Assembly: GCA_910584345.1 (NCBI GenBank)
Contig: CAJTZX010000026.1
Location: 1 to 55,170, forward strand
Length of the DNA stretch: 55,170 bases
From: an uncultured Eubacterium sp.
Lineage (GTDB): Bacteria; Bacillota; Clostridia; Lachnospirales; Lachnospiraceae
Reading direction: 5' to 3'
Translations under genes and position numbers: made by a program
Notes under the pieces: generated by a model
Database searches by the model: none
What the model saw: the letters and a program-made list of their open reading frames with translations, nothing else
What the model was told of the DNA's origin: nothing
Shown: piece after piece, positions 35,978-44,597 of the stretch
How the letters are laid out: each line of letters opens with the position of its first letter
Position numbering within the stretch: position 1 is the first letter of the stretch

Positions 35978-37482
35978 AAAATATGATTCGAAACAGTGTT
36001 TTTGGCCTGTTTTTCCAGGTTGTTTTAATCGTAGCCGGATTTTTCAGCCAACGGGTATTGTTTCTGCAGGCAGGCCGGGAATTGGTCGGGATGAACAGCG
36101 TTATTTCCAACATCCTTGCGATTTTATCCGTATCGGAGCTGGGGATTTCTACAGCAGTTGTTTTTCATTTGTATCAGGCACTTGCACGAAAGAATGAATT
36201 TGAAATTGCATCGCTGATGAATCTGTATCGCAGGGCATATGCTATATTTGCATTAGTCATTACTGCTTTGGGACTTATTGTTTTACCATTTGTTCCTGTA
36301 TTTCTAAAACATAACCGTTTTTCATTATCTTATATACGCCTGATTTATGGGATGTGGCTGCTGCGTACAGCGCTGTCATATTTGCTGTCTTATAAAAGAT
36401 CCCTTTTGATTGCAGACCAGAAAGAATATTTAGCCGGCATTGTGACGACAACAGTGAGTGTTGTAAATTATTTGCTTATGATACTGATTGTTAGTCTGAC
36501 ATCTGACTATGTGCTGGCGCTAGGGATAAATACTGTGATTGAAGCAGCAGGCAATATCCTGTTATCTTTATATGTAGACCATGCATATCCATTTTTAAAA
36601 AGGCTGAAAAAAGAGCCTTTGCCGCAGGAGGTCATTCGTCAGATTTTTACTGATGTAAAAAATATATTTGTGATGCGGCTGTCTGTGAAGCTTTTGACCT
36701 GTACGGACAGTCTGATTATATCTACGGCGATTGACGTAGGAACAGTAGGCGCGTACGCCAACTACAGCCTGATTACCCAGTCTGTGACCAATATTGTAAC
36801 GGCATTATCCAACGCGGTGCAGCCAGGCATCGGAGCTTTGTTCGTTGAAAAAAACCAGGAGAAGAATCATCAGGCATTGTGCCTTCTGACATTTGTCTTT
36901 TATTATATAGCAGTCACTTGTTCGATCGGGCTGCTTACGCTGATGCAGCCGTTTATCCGTGATTTGTGGCTGAATGAACAATCGCTGCTTGAATATCCGG
37001 TTGTAGTCTGCTGTGCGTTCAACTGTTTGATTCAGACAATCGGAATGCCGCTTACGATTGCTATGAATGTGTCCGGATTGTTTGAAAAAGAGAGAAATAT
37101 CTGTATGACAGGCGCAGCGTTGAACCTGATGTTGTCTTTTGGTCTCGTATACCCATTTGGCATTGCCGGAGTACTCGCCGCGACAGGTTGTTCTTATCTG
37201 ATACAGTTGGTACTGCGTTTGTGGTGTTTTTTTCGGTATTATGTGAAACAGGGACTTGGGAAATATTTGTTTCAGATGGTGCAGTATCTATTGTTAGCCG
37301 CTATAGAAATGAAAATCATAACAGAGTTAAATATCATAAATGAGGTTTATAGTACCGGAGGGCTTTGGCATTTTCTGGCGGCAGGGTGCTGCTGCGTCTG
37401 TTTATCAGTTGTGGGAAATTTTGTGCTGTTTTGCCGAAGTGACAGGATGATGGAAATTATGAAAAGACTTATAAAATGTTAA
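35968..37482 (+). CDS. Polysaccharide flippase-like membrane protein (MATE/Wzx fold)
   Basis: The 504-residue protein has about 12-14 hydrophobic segments spread along its length, without long loops, as in the MOP superfamily exporters for lipid-linked oligosaccharides. Motifs include LVGMNSVISNILAILSVSEL near the start and TVGAYANYSLITQSVTNIV mid-protein, which resemble flippases in capsule loci. It overlaps the GT4 gene by 10 bases, so translation is coupled. It probably moves the product of the two preceding glycosyltransferases across the membrane. Confidence 0.88.
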   Translation: MRIKNMIRNSVFGLFFQVVLIVAGFFSQRVLFLQAGRELVGMNSVISNILAILSVSELGISTAVVFHLYQALARKNEFEIASLMNLYRRAYAIFALVITALGLIVLPFVPVFLKHNRFSLSYIRLIYGMWLLRTALSYLLSYKRSLLIADQKEYLAGIVTTTVSVVNYLLMILIVSLTSDYVLALGINTVIEAAGNILLSLYVDHAYPFLKRLKKEPLPQEVIRQIFTDVKNIFVMRLSVKLLTCTDSLIISTAIDVGTVGAYANYSLITQSVTNIVTALSNAVQPGIGALFVEKNQEKNHQALCLLTFVFYYIAVTCSIGLLTLMQPFIRDLWLNEQSLLEYPVVVCCAFNCLIQTIGMPLTIAMNVSGLFEKERNICMTGAALNLMLSFGLVYPFGIAGVLAATGCSYLIQLVLRLWCFFRYYVKQGLGKYLFQMVQYLLLAAIEMKIITELNIINEVYSTGGLWHFLAAGCCCVCLSVVGNFVLFCRSDRMMEIMKRLIKC

Positions 37483-37511
37483 GATCAAGGCTTTTGGAAA
37501 AGAAAAGGATA

Positions 37512-37520
37512 TGATATAAT
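37512..37520 (+). promoter_or_regulatory. Extended -10 promoter of the aminotransferase gene
   Basis: TGATATAAT forms an extended -10 box 36 bases before the start at 37556. TTGGAA at 37494 is only 15 bases away, so the extended -10 probably carries the promoter. Confidence 0.55.
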
Positions 37521-37555
37521 ACATTTGATAATTATGTAGAAGGAGATGATACGAA

Positions 37556-38848
37556 ATGAAAACATATGCAGATATGACCAGAGAAGAGTTATTGTCAATA
37601 AAGGCAGAATTAGAAGAGCAATTTAAAACAGAAGAAGCAAAAGGCCATTCGTTTAATATGGCAAGAGGCAAGCCGGGAGTTTCTCAGCTGGTGCTGTCCA
37701 TGCCTATGCTAAGTGTCATTAATGACGAATCCGATATGAACACAGTATTAGGAAATGATACGAGAAATTATGGGGACTGGGACGGTATCGGAGAATGCAG
37801 GCGTATGATGGCCGGTATGCTGGGCGTAAAAAAAGATAATGTGATTGTATGCGGAAATTCCAGCCTGAATATTATGTATGATACAGTTGTGCGTTCCATG
37901 GTAAAAGGAGTGAACGGTTCAACGCCATGGTGCAAGCTGGATAAAGTAAAATTTCTATGTCCGGTGCCGGGATATGACAGACATTTTAAAATAACAGAAG
38001 TCTTTGATATAGAAATGATAAACATACCGCTGAAAGACGACGGCCCGGATATGGATCTGGTTGAACAGTATGTCAACAATGATGAATCGGTCAAAGGAAT
38101 CTGGTGTGTGCCAAAATATTCGAATCCGACTGGGATTTCCTATTCAGATGAAGTTGTCAGACGGTTTGCTCATTTACAGCCGAAAGCAGAAGATTTTCGT
38201 ATTTTCTGGGATAATGCATACTGTATCCATCATCTTTATGACGAACCGCAGGATGAGATTTTAAATATTTTAGATGAATGTGAAAAAGCAGGCAACCCGA
38301 ATATGGTTTATATTTTTGGGTCTACATCGAAAGTAAGTTTTCCGGGTTCCGGTGTATCCGCGATTGCAACATCTTTGGAGAACATGGACTTTATTAAAAA
38401 ATATATGACGACGCAGATTATCGGACACGATAAAATTAACCAGCTGCGCCATGTCAGGTTTTTTAAAGATATTAACGGTATGAAGGCTCATATGAAAAAA
38501 CATGCGGCAATTCTGCGGCCGAAGTTTGAAGCAGTGTTAGATATTTTGGAAGAGGAGCTTGGCGGTCTGGGAATTGGCAGCTGGACGAAACCAAGAGGAG
38601 GTTATTTTATTTCCTTTGAGACGATGCCTGGATGTGCAAGGACAGTCGTAGCAAAATGCAAACAGCTTGGCATGGTGCTCACAGACGCAGGTGCGACGTA
38701 TCCATATGGAAAAGATCCGCAGGATTCTAATATCCGTATCGCACCGTCATTTCCAACACCGGAGGAAATGGTGCAGGCAACGAAGATTTTCGTGCTTTGT
38801 GTGAAACTGGCTTCTGTAGAAAAATTATTGTCAACGATGCAAGCCTGA
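37556..38848 (+). CDS. PLP-dependent class I aminotransferase, aspartate-type (subgroup Ic)
   Basis: The 430-residue protein has NMARGKPGVSQ at the N-terminus, YGDWDGIGECRRMMA, CVPKYSNPTGISYS with the conserved NP, FWDNAYCIHH and the PLP lysine in GSTSKVSFPGSGVSA near residue 257, plus APSFPTP near the end, where the R of NIRIAPSFP binds the substrate carboxylate. This fits the Aminotran_MocR-type aspartate aminotransferases common in Clostridia. It would transfer the amino group between aspartate and 2-oxoglutarate. AGAAGGAG precedes the ATG. It is monocistronic, followed by a terminator. Confidence 0.9.
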   Translation: MKTYADMTREELLSIKAELEEQFKTEEAKGHSFNMARGKPGVSQLVLSMPMLSVINDESDMNTVLGNDTRNYGDWDGIGECRRMMAGMLGVKKDNVIVCGNSSLNIMYDTVVRSMVKGVNGSTPWCKLDKVKFLCPVPGYDRHFKITEVFDIEMINIPLKDDGPDMDLVEQYVNNDESVKGIWCVPKYSNPTGISYSDEVVRRFAHLQPKAEDFRIFWDNAYCIHHLYDEPQDEILNILDECEKAGNPNMVYIFGSTSKVSFPGSGVSAIATSLENMDFIKKYMTTQIIGHDKINQLRHVRFFKDINGMKAHMKKHAAILRPKFEAVLDILEEELGGLGIGSWTKPRGGYFISFETMPGCARTVVAKCKQLGMVLTDAGATYPYGKDPQDSNIRIAPSFPTPEEMVQATKIFVLCVKLASVEKLLSTMQA

Positions 38849-38896
38849 ACAGTTCCTTACTGTAAAGTCTATACGAATAAACAGATGTAATGAAAC

Positions 38897-38925
38897 AATC
38901 CGGCGTTTCGCCGGATTTTGTTGTT
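38897..38925. terminator. Bidirectional terminator
   Basis: AATCCGGCG and CGCCGGATT form a perfect 9-bp stem with a TTT loop, followed by TTGTTGTT. It serves the converging aminotransferase and PHP genes. Confidence 0.88.
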
Positions 38926-39736
38926 ATGATAAAGCAAAAAATTCAGCTTTTCTATGTTTAAACACGGTATAATAAGAAAAGCCGCATTCTTTGAGCAGGT
39001 GTGGCAGGCGGTCAAAGTCATATGCAATATGTTCCGGTCTGTGTGCATCTGCTCCAAGCGTTAGTATTTCACCGCCCAGTTCACGGTATCTTTTTAAAAT
39101 ATCTTCACATGGATGCGGGTGTCCAAGTCCGTATTTAAATGCTGCCGTATTTACTTCCATTCCTTTTCCAAGATCAATCAGCTGTTTTAAAATTTCATCA
39201 ATGATATCTGCATATTTCTGATAGGAATAAAAAGTGTTTTTATTCGGCCCGTAGCGAACAACATAGTCAAGATGTCCATATACGTCAAAGTCCTGAAATG
39301 TACGGATATTTTCCAATATGGAAAGAAAGTATTGTTCATATGCTTCATGTTCCGATCGTCCTTCATAATAAGACGCATAATAAGGATCTTTTCCGTCGAC
39401 AACATGGGAAGAACCAATGACAAAATCAAAAGAATAGTCCTGCAATAGCTTTTTATGTCTTTTTGCAAGGTGCGGCTGTAGTCCAAGTTCGATACCATAT
39501 AAAATTGGCAGGCGGCCGTCATATTGGCGCTGCAGCGTATGTATGACATTGTCATATTCGTCGGGATCAAATTCAAAAACAGTTGGATGGTGCGGATCTG
39601 TTGGATAGTCATAATCCATATGATCCGTAAAACAGATACCCGAAAGCCCTTTTGTAATGGCGGCTTCGATCATGGACTGCGGTGTGCTGTCGCAGTCGCC
39701 GGAAAAGTTACAGTGCATGTGTGTGTCCCAAAACAT
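38924..39736 (-). CDS. PHP-domain histidinol-phosphatase-like hydrolase
   Basis: The 270-residue protein has the PHP metal-site motifs: DTHMHCNFSGD at the N-terminus (H-x-H), GICFTDHMDYDY, YGIELGLQP, IGSSHVVDG, DVYGHLDYVVRY and TLGADAHRPEHI at the end. This set matches HisK-type histidinol-phosphate phosphatases, the last-but-one step of histidine synthesis. The ATG at 39736 has AAAGGAA eight bases upstream; the longer frame to 39784 lacks one. No other his gene is nearby, so the substrate is likely but not certain. Confidence 0.87.
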   Translation of the reverse strand: MFWDTHMHCNFSGDCDSTPQSMIEAAITKGLSGICFTDHMDYDYPTDPHHPTVFEFDPDEYDNVIHTLQRQYDGRLPILYGIELGLQPHLAKRHKKLLQDYSFDFVIGSSHVVDGKDPYYASYYEGRSEHEAYEQYFLSILENIRTFQDFDVYGHLDYVVRYGPNKNTFYSYQKYADIIDEILKQLIDLGKGMEVNTAAFKYGLGHPHPCEDILKRYRELGGEILTLGADAHRPEHIAYDFDRLPHLLKECGFSYYTVFKHRKAEFFALS

Positions 39737-39914
39737 TTGAAGATTCCTTTCTGTGGCGTCATTGCATATATACGTTTGCTGCAAGTTATTTTAACGCAAT
39801 GTGATTTTTTTGGCAAGTAATAGTTTCATAGGGTAAAAGCTTTTTACACCAGGGTTTTGTATGATGGGATCGTTTGATCTTGCTGTGGTAGCAATGAAAC
39901 AATTGACAAAACAA

Positions 39915-39950
39915 TTGACAATATTAATTATATGTATTATAATTAATATT
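39915..39950 (+). promoter_or_regulatory. Consensus promoter overlaid by a perfect 13-bp palindrome
   Basis: TTGACA (39915-39920), 17 bases, TATAAT (39938-39943). The arms AATATTAATTATA (39920-39932) and TATAATTAATATT (39938-39950) are perfect inverted repeats with a TGTAT spacer, so the spacer and -10 box lie in a likely operator. A second TTGACA lies at 39903. The 307-base gap 39737-40043 holds nothing else apparent. Confidence 0.75.
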
Positions 39951-40043
39951 GCTAATATATTAGTTTGATTTTTTTAGTATTATGATTTTGTAACCTATTA
40001 ATTTTATAGTCTTTTGAAAAAGTAATTATAAAGAGGTGTTAAA

Positions 40044-40400
40044 ATGAAGAAAATTATAAAAAAGTGGTTATGTTTTTGCGTGTCGATTTGTATGATACTT
40101 AGTGTTAGTACTAATGTCTTAGCTGCTGACAGCAGAGCTTATCAGGGGTTAAATAGTAAAGTATTTGCTACGGATTATTTAACAGAAGAAGAAATACAAG
40201 AAATTCTTAATAACGATTCAGCAGCTTCATATAGCTCGGTGCAGCTCATACCGTATTTACGCTTTACTGTAACAGACTCAGGTTTATATTCTAATCACAT
40301 AGCCGAATTAGCAAATATTTCGTCAGACAATAAAGTTGCTAAAGATGCAGTAATTGTTCAAAATGTATATTATACAACTTCTAAAGGCGAGCAAAAATAA
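40044..40400 (+). CDS. Small secreted protein of unknown function, possibly cut short by TAA
   Basis: The 118-residue product has a clear signal peptide (MKKIIKKWLCFCVSICMI, cleavage probably after VLA of NVLAADS). The mature part has no recognised domain; SYSSVQLIPYLRFTVTDSG suggests beta structure. AAAGAGGTG lies six bases before the ATG. Directly behind the stop at 40398-40400 the same frame stays open for 52 codons (from HAVQRKVGTLYPGQ to TIWIY) until TAA at 40557. The composition of that tail looks like protein, so the gene may originally have been about 171 residues. It is driven by the palindromic promoter at 39915. Confidence 0.65.
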   Translation: MKKIIKKWLCFCVSICMILSVSTNVLAADSRAYQGLNSKVFATDYLTEEEIQEILNNDSAASYSSVQLIPYLRFTVTDSGLYSNHIAELANISSDNKVAKDAVIVQNVYYTTSKGEQK

Positions 40401-40675
40401 CATGCAGTGCAAAGAAAGGTGGGTACGTTATATCCGGGACAGGCGGTTAGAGAAGTTTTCGGAGGATTAGCAGTTTATTATCATATTGATAAAATTGCAT
40501 ACTTTGCCTTTACAATGCATCCTACGTTATCAATAACTAATACTATTTGGATTTATTAATTCAAGAGTCGATCAACATAGGGCTGACAAATGAGAGATTA
40601 AATGTATTTTAATATAGCTTGCGGTGAGTATTTTTATGTATTCTGAATTTGAATCGAAAATTGTTGGAGAAAGTT

Positions 40676-41053
40676 ATGGATATGATAAATGACTTGTTTA
40701 CAAATACTTCGTATTTAAAAAAGTTAATAGATATAACAGCTTCTAAATGGGAATTGCAAGTAGAAGAAAACATTCATGTACAGGACTGTGAATACCTGCA
40801 AGATGGATACATTGTAGATAAGAGCACTAAAATGCTGGTTTTCAAGCAGCATATATACTGCAACGTAAAGCCCAATAAAAGGGGAATCACTACGATACAT
40901 CTCATCCATGATTCACAAGAAGATACAATAGTTTGCCAGGCTTATAAAAACCTAAAGCCTTTGCTTGCCTATCGCTTTTTTTCGAGACGCAGCCAAACAG
41001 CAAATGAGTTTAAAAACTATATAGACTTAGTTGTTAATATGGTAACGGAGTAG
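40676..41053 (+). CDS. Hypothetical protein, 125 residues
   Basis: No family is recognised. The product is soluble, with an amphipathic N-terminal helix (MINDLFTNTSYLKKLIDI), a central beta-rich part (WELQVEENIHVQDCEYLQD) and a basic patch RFFSRRSQTANEFKNY near the end, which could touch nucleic acid or a partner protein. The ATG at 40676 has TTGGAG about seven bases upstream; a TTG at 40649 is less supported. It follows the small secreted protein in the same direction and ends ahead of a terminator, so the two could form an operon with a shared role. Confidence 0.55.
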   Translation: MDMINDLFTNTSYLKKLIDITASKWELQVEENIHVQDCEYLQDGYIVDKSTKMLVFKQHIYCNVKPNKRGITTIHLIHDSQEDTIVCQAYKNLKPLLAYRFFSRRSQTANEFKNYIDLVVNMVTE

Positions 41054-41190
41054 AAAATATCGGGCTAGATTGGATGTTGTTTTTATATATATTATCTTGG
41101 GATAGGGGATTTGTTCGGTCAGATTGTAACTTTGTGACTGGATTTATACGCAAATGAAGATTTATAATATAAGATGGGAAATCTGTACAG

Positions 41191-41230
41191 ACAAAGGAAT
41201 TGCAATATACAGTTCCTTTGTTTTTGTTTA
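41191..41230 (+). terminator. Terminator behind the hypothetical gene
   Basis: ACAAAGGAA (41191-41199) pairs with TTCCTTTGT (41213-41221), followed by TTTTGTTT. In the 565-base gap 41054-41618 the only other features I see are the iscS promoter and leader. Confidence 0.8.
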
Positions 41231-41440
41231 CTCTTCAGTTTAATATCTGTGTTTAGTATATTGCTTTTTAGCTATAGTAGTCAATCGAGCATATTAACTT
41301 ATTAGCCCCAGATGATTTCATATATTCTAAGTTAAAGTAGCATACCTTGTAGAAATAGTTTGTTATACGCCGGATTTTTAATTAATGTGCTCAAGAAAAA
41401 TATATTGCAGAAAAACATTACTAGTTTTATGAGAAAACAA

Positions 41441-41468
41441 TTGACATTTCTAAAGAATGCGATATAAT
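41441..41468 (+). promoter_or_regulatory. Promoter of the iscS operon
   Basis: TTGACA (41441-41446), 16 bases, TATAAT (41463-41468). The leader to the start at 41619 is about 145 bases and holds an ATTCC-TACG-GGAAT palindrome near 41553-41566 with ATACTAGGATAATAATAC behind it, a possible Rrf2-type regulator site. Confidence 0.7.
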
Positions 41469-41618
41469 GAGTGTGTCCTATAGAAATACTATGAATCGTA
41501 AAAGAGGGCGTAGTTATACGGTTTCTTGTTTTTTTATCGAAATTAACTACTATATTCCTACGGGAATACTAGGATAATAATACAGAATCTATTAGAATAA
41601 AAAGGAGGATTTACACCG

Positions 41619-42800
41619 ATGGAAAAGCTGATATATCTTGATAATGCGGCGACGACAGCCTTAAAACCGGAAGTTTTTGAGGCAATGAAACCGTATTTTT
41701 TAGAAAACTACAGCAATCCGAATAGTATCTATACCTTTGCGCAGCAGAGTAAAAAAGCAGTTGACGAAGCGAGAGAAACAATAGCAGGATTGATCGGAGC
41801 CAAAACAAATGAGATTTATTTTACTGCAGGCGGCAGTGAGAGCGATAACTGGGCCATAAAAGGCTGTGCGGAAGCATTTGCGTCCAAAGGAAAGCATATT
41901 ATTACAACAAAGATTGAACATCATGCTGTCTTGCATACATGCGAATATCTGGAGAAAAAGGGATATGAAGTAACTTATCTGGATGTAGATGAAACCGGAA
42001 TGATTCGTCTGGAACAATTAGAACAGGCAATCCGTCCGGATACGATTCTAATCAGCATAATGTTTGCTAATAATGAAATCGGTACGATAGAACCGATTCG
42101 TGAGATCGGAGCAATCGCAAAAAAACATGGCGTATTGTTCCATACGGATGCAGTTCAGGCATTCGGACATGTACCGATCCGGGTGGACGAGTTAAATATA
42201 GATATGCTAAGCGCCAGTGCGCATAAATTCCATGGACCAAAAGGCATCGGCTTCTTTTATATGCGAAACAGTGTAAAATTAGGCGCATATATACATGGCG
42301 GCGCACAGGAACGCGCCAGAAGAGCGGGTACAAGCAATGTGCCGGGAATTGTTGGTATGGCAAAGGCAGCACAGCTAGCAGCAGAAAATATGGAAGAAAA
42401 CAATAAAAAAATTGCCGCAGTCAGGGATCATCTGATAGAAAGAGTTCTGGCGGAAATACCGTTTTCACGTCTGAATGGGCATCGTGAGTATCGTTTGCCA
42501 AACAATGCGAATTTTTGTTTCCGGTTTATCGAAGGAGAATCTTTGCTGATTCTGCTCGATCAAAAAGGTATTTGTGCTTCCAGCGGTTCCGCATGTACTT
42601 CAGGATCCCTGGATCCGTCTCATGTATTATTGGCGATTGGCCTGCCTCATGAGATTGCACACGGTTCTTTGCGTTTAACGTTGTCAGAAGAGACGACAAT
42701 AGAAGAAGCAGATATTGTGGCGGACAGTTTAAAAGCAATTGTAGAGAGACTGCGGAGCATGTCGCCATTGTATGAAGATTTTATAAAAAATCAGTCATAG
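41619..42800 (+). CDS. iscS: Cysteine desulfurase (NifS/IscS family)
   Basis: The 393-residue PLP enzyme takes sulfur from cysteine for Fe-S clusters and tRNA thiolation. It has YLDNAATTALKPEV at the start, GGSESDNWAIKG, HHAVLHTCEYLEK, the PLP lysine in SASAHKFHGPKG near residue 200, and the persulfide cysteine in SSGSACTSGSLDPSH near residue 325. AAAAGGAGG precedes the ATG. It is the first gene of a run iscS-iscU-mnmA-mrp, matching the sulfur relay to MnmA in Firmicutes. Confidence 0.96.
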   Translation: MEKLIYLDNAATTALKPEVFEAMKPYFLENYSNPNSIYTFAQQSKKAVDEARETIAGLIGAKTNEIYFTAGGSESDNWAIKGCAEAFASKGKHIITTKIEHHAVLHTCEYLEKKGYEVTYLDVDETGMIRLEQLEQAIRPDTILISIMFANNEIGTIEPIREIGAIAKKHGVLFHTDAVQAFGHVPIRVDELNIDMLSASAHKFHGPKGIGFFYMRNSVKLGAYIHGGAQERARRAGTSNVPGIVGMAKAAQLAAENMEENNKKIAAVRDHLIERVLAEIPFSRLNGHREYRLPNNANFCFRFIEGESLLILLDQKGICASSGSACTSGSLDPSHVLLAIGLPHEIAHGSLRLTLSEETTIEEADIVADSLKAIVERLRSMSPLYEDFIKNQS

Positions 42801-42927
42801 TCTTATGGCTGGAGTCCGGTCTCCGGAAAGAGTTTGACTTAGGAAGCCGGAAATATTCGTGCATATAGAAGCAGGAAGGAAGGAGAAAGAACGTTAAGAC
42901 TGTAAATATAGACGTTCGACATATGTT

Positions 42928-43374
42928 ATGTATAGTGAAAAAGTAATGGATCATTTCAACAATCCAAGGAATGTCGGAGAGATTGAAGGCGCCAGCGGCG
43001 TAGGCACTGTCGGAAATGCGAAATGCGGCGATATTATGAGGATTTATCTGGATATTGACGAAGAGACAAAAGTAATCAAAGAATGTAAGTTTAAGACGTT
43101 TGGCTGCGGGGCTGCAGTAGCAACGAGCAGTATGGCGACAGAGCTTGTGAAAGGCAAGACTATTTATGAAGCGCTTCAGGTAACGAACAAGGCAGTTATG
43201 GAAGCGTTAGACGGACTTCCTCCGGTGAAAGTGCATTGCTCGCTGTTGGCAGAAGAAGCGATACACGCGGCATTATGGGATTATGCACAAAAGAATCATA
43301 TTGAAATTGAAGGTTTGAAGCCGCCGAAGGAAGATATTTCAGAAGAACCGGTAGAAACAGAGGAAGATGAATAA
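42928..43374 (+). CDS. iscU: IscU/NifU-type Fe-S cluster scaffold
   Basis: The 148-residue protein starts with MYSEKVMDHFNNPRNVGEIE and has the three cluster-binding cysteines in GNAKCGD, FKTFGCGAA and VKVHCSLL, the normal NifU_N set. It builds Fe-S clusters with sulfur from IscS. The C-terminus is an acidic tail (EEPVETEEDE). No Shine-Dalgarno sequence is next to the ATG; the purine-rich AAGGAAGGAG lies about 40 bases upstream, which is unusual for this genome. The reason is not clear from sequence. Confidence 0.94.
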   Translation: MYSEKVMDHFNNPRNVGEIEGASGVGTVGNAKCGDIMRIYLDIDEETKVIKECKFKTFGCGAAVATSSMATELVKGKTIYEALQVTNKAVMEALDGLPPVKVHCSLLAEEAIHAALWDYAQKNHIEIEGLKPPKEDISEEPVETEEDE

Positions 43375-43423
43375 TCATTGCAGCGTGTTTTAACAAAACC
43401 TGTAAATTTCAAGGAGAACGTAT

Positions 43424-44503
43424 ATGAAAGAAAAAGTTGTAGTCGGTATGTCTGGTGGTGTGGATTCTTCTGTTGCAGCTTATTTATTAAAAGAGCAAGG
43501 GTATGACGTCATCGGTGTTACGATGCAGATCTGGCAGGCAAAAGATATAAAGACTGTGGAACAGGATGGCGGATGCTGCGGGTTAAACGCAGTGGAAGAC
43601 GCACGCAGGACAGCGGCACAGCTTCATATTCCCCATTATGTCATGAATTTCCGGCAGGAGTTTCAAAATCATGTGATTGATTATTTTATTGCAGAATACC
43701 GTCTTGGAAGAACACCAAATCCCTGTATTGCCTGCAACCGTTTTGTGAAATGGGAAGCATTGCTGCAAAGAAGCCTTGGGATTGGCGCGGATTATATTGC
43801 AACAGGCCATTATGCCCGGCTTGAAAAGCTCTCAAATGGCAGATATGCGCTGCGCCAGTCTGTTTCTACAGATAAAGATCAGACGTATGCGCTCTATAAC
43901 CTGACGCAGGCACAGTTAGCGCATACGCTGTTTCCAATAGGGACTTATACAAAAGATCAGGTTCGTGAAATTGCCGCTCAGGCAGGATTGCATGCAGCAG
44001 GTAAGCCGGACAGCCAGGAAATATGTTTTGTACCGGATCATGATTATGCGGCATTTATCAGCAGAAGCTCCAAAGAACAAGAAGCGGCAGGAAATTTTGT
44101 TACTGCGGATGGTACTGTATTAGGGCGTCATCAGGGGATCTCTCATTATACGATTGGCCAGCGCAAAGGGCTGGGACTGGCGCTTGGCAGACCAGTGTTT
44201 GTAACAAAAATTCGACCGGATACGAACGAAGTTGTTATCGGGGAACAGGAAGATCTGATGACAACAGAGCTTGAAGCAGAAAATATGAACTATATGGCGG
44301 AGCCGCATTTAGAACCGGGACAGAAATTGACGGCAAAAATTCGGTATTCCCATAAAGGAGAAAACTGTGTGATTACAGATGTTTCCGAAAAAGGCGACTG
44401 TATTCGATTACAGTTTGAGAATCCTGTGCGGGCAGTTACACCGGGACAGGCGGCAGTGCTATACAAAGATGGATATGTGATTGGCGGAGGCGCCATTCGC
44501 TAA
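43424..44503 (+). CDS. mnmA: tRNA 2-thiouridine(34) synthase
   Basis: The 359-residue enzyme thiolates U34 of Lys, Glu and Gln tRNAs. The P-loop is GMSGGVDSSVAA, the catalytic cysteines are in PNPCIACNRFVK (near residue 100) and SQEICFVPD (near residue 198), and the C-terminal beta-barrel begins around GHHQGISHYTIG-type sequence (HQGISHYTIGQRKGLG). CAAGGAG precedes the ATG. Sulfur is presumably delivered by IscS two genes upstream. Confidence 0.97.
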   Translation: MKEKVVVGMSGGVDSSVAAYLLKEQGYDVIGVTMQIWQAKDIKTVEQDGGCCGLNAVEDARRTAAQLHIPHYVMNFRQEFQNHVIDYFIAEYRLGRTPNPCIACNRFVKWEALLQRSLGIGADYIATGHYARLEKLSNGRYALRQSVSTDKDQTYALYNLTQAQLAHTLFPIGTYTKDQVREIAAQAGLHAAGKPDSQEICFVPDHDYAAFISRSSKEQEAAGNFVTADGTVLGRHQGISHYTIGQRKGLGLALGRPVFVTKIRPDTNEVVIGEQEDLMTTELEAENMNYMAEPHLEPGQKLTAKIRYSHKGENCVITDVSEKGDCIRLQFENPVRAVTPGQAAVLYKDGYVIGGGAIR

Positions 44504-44597
44504 CTCATGTTGGGTTGTTAAGAATATCAGTAACAGGTCAGTTTCATGAGCTGTATGCAATGATTTTGAGCGTAGATCAGGTTAGGAGGAAATGATT

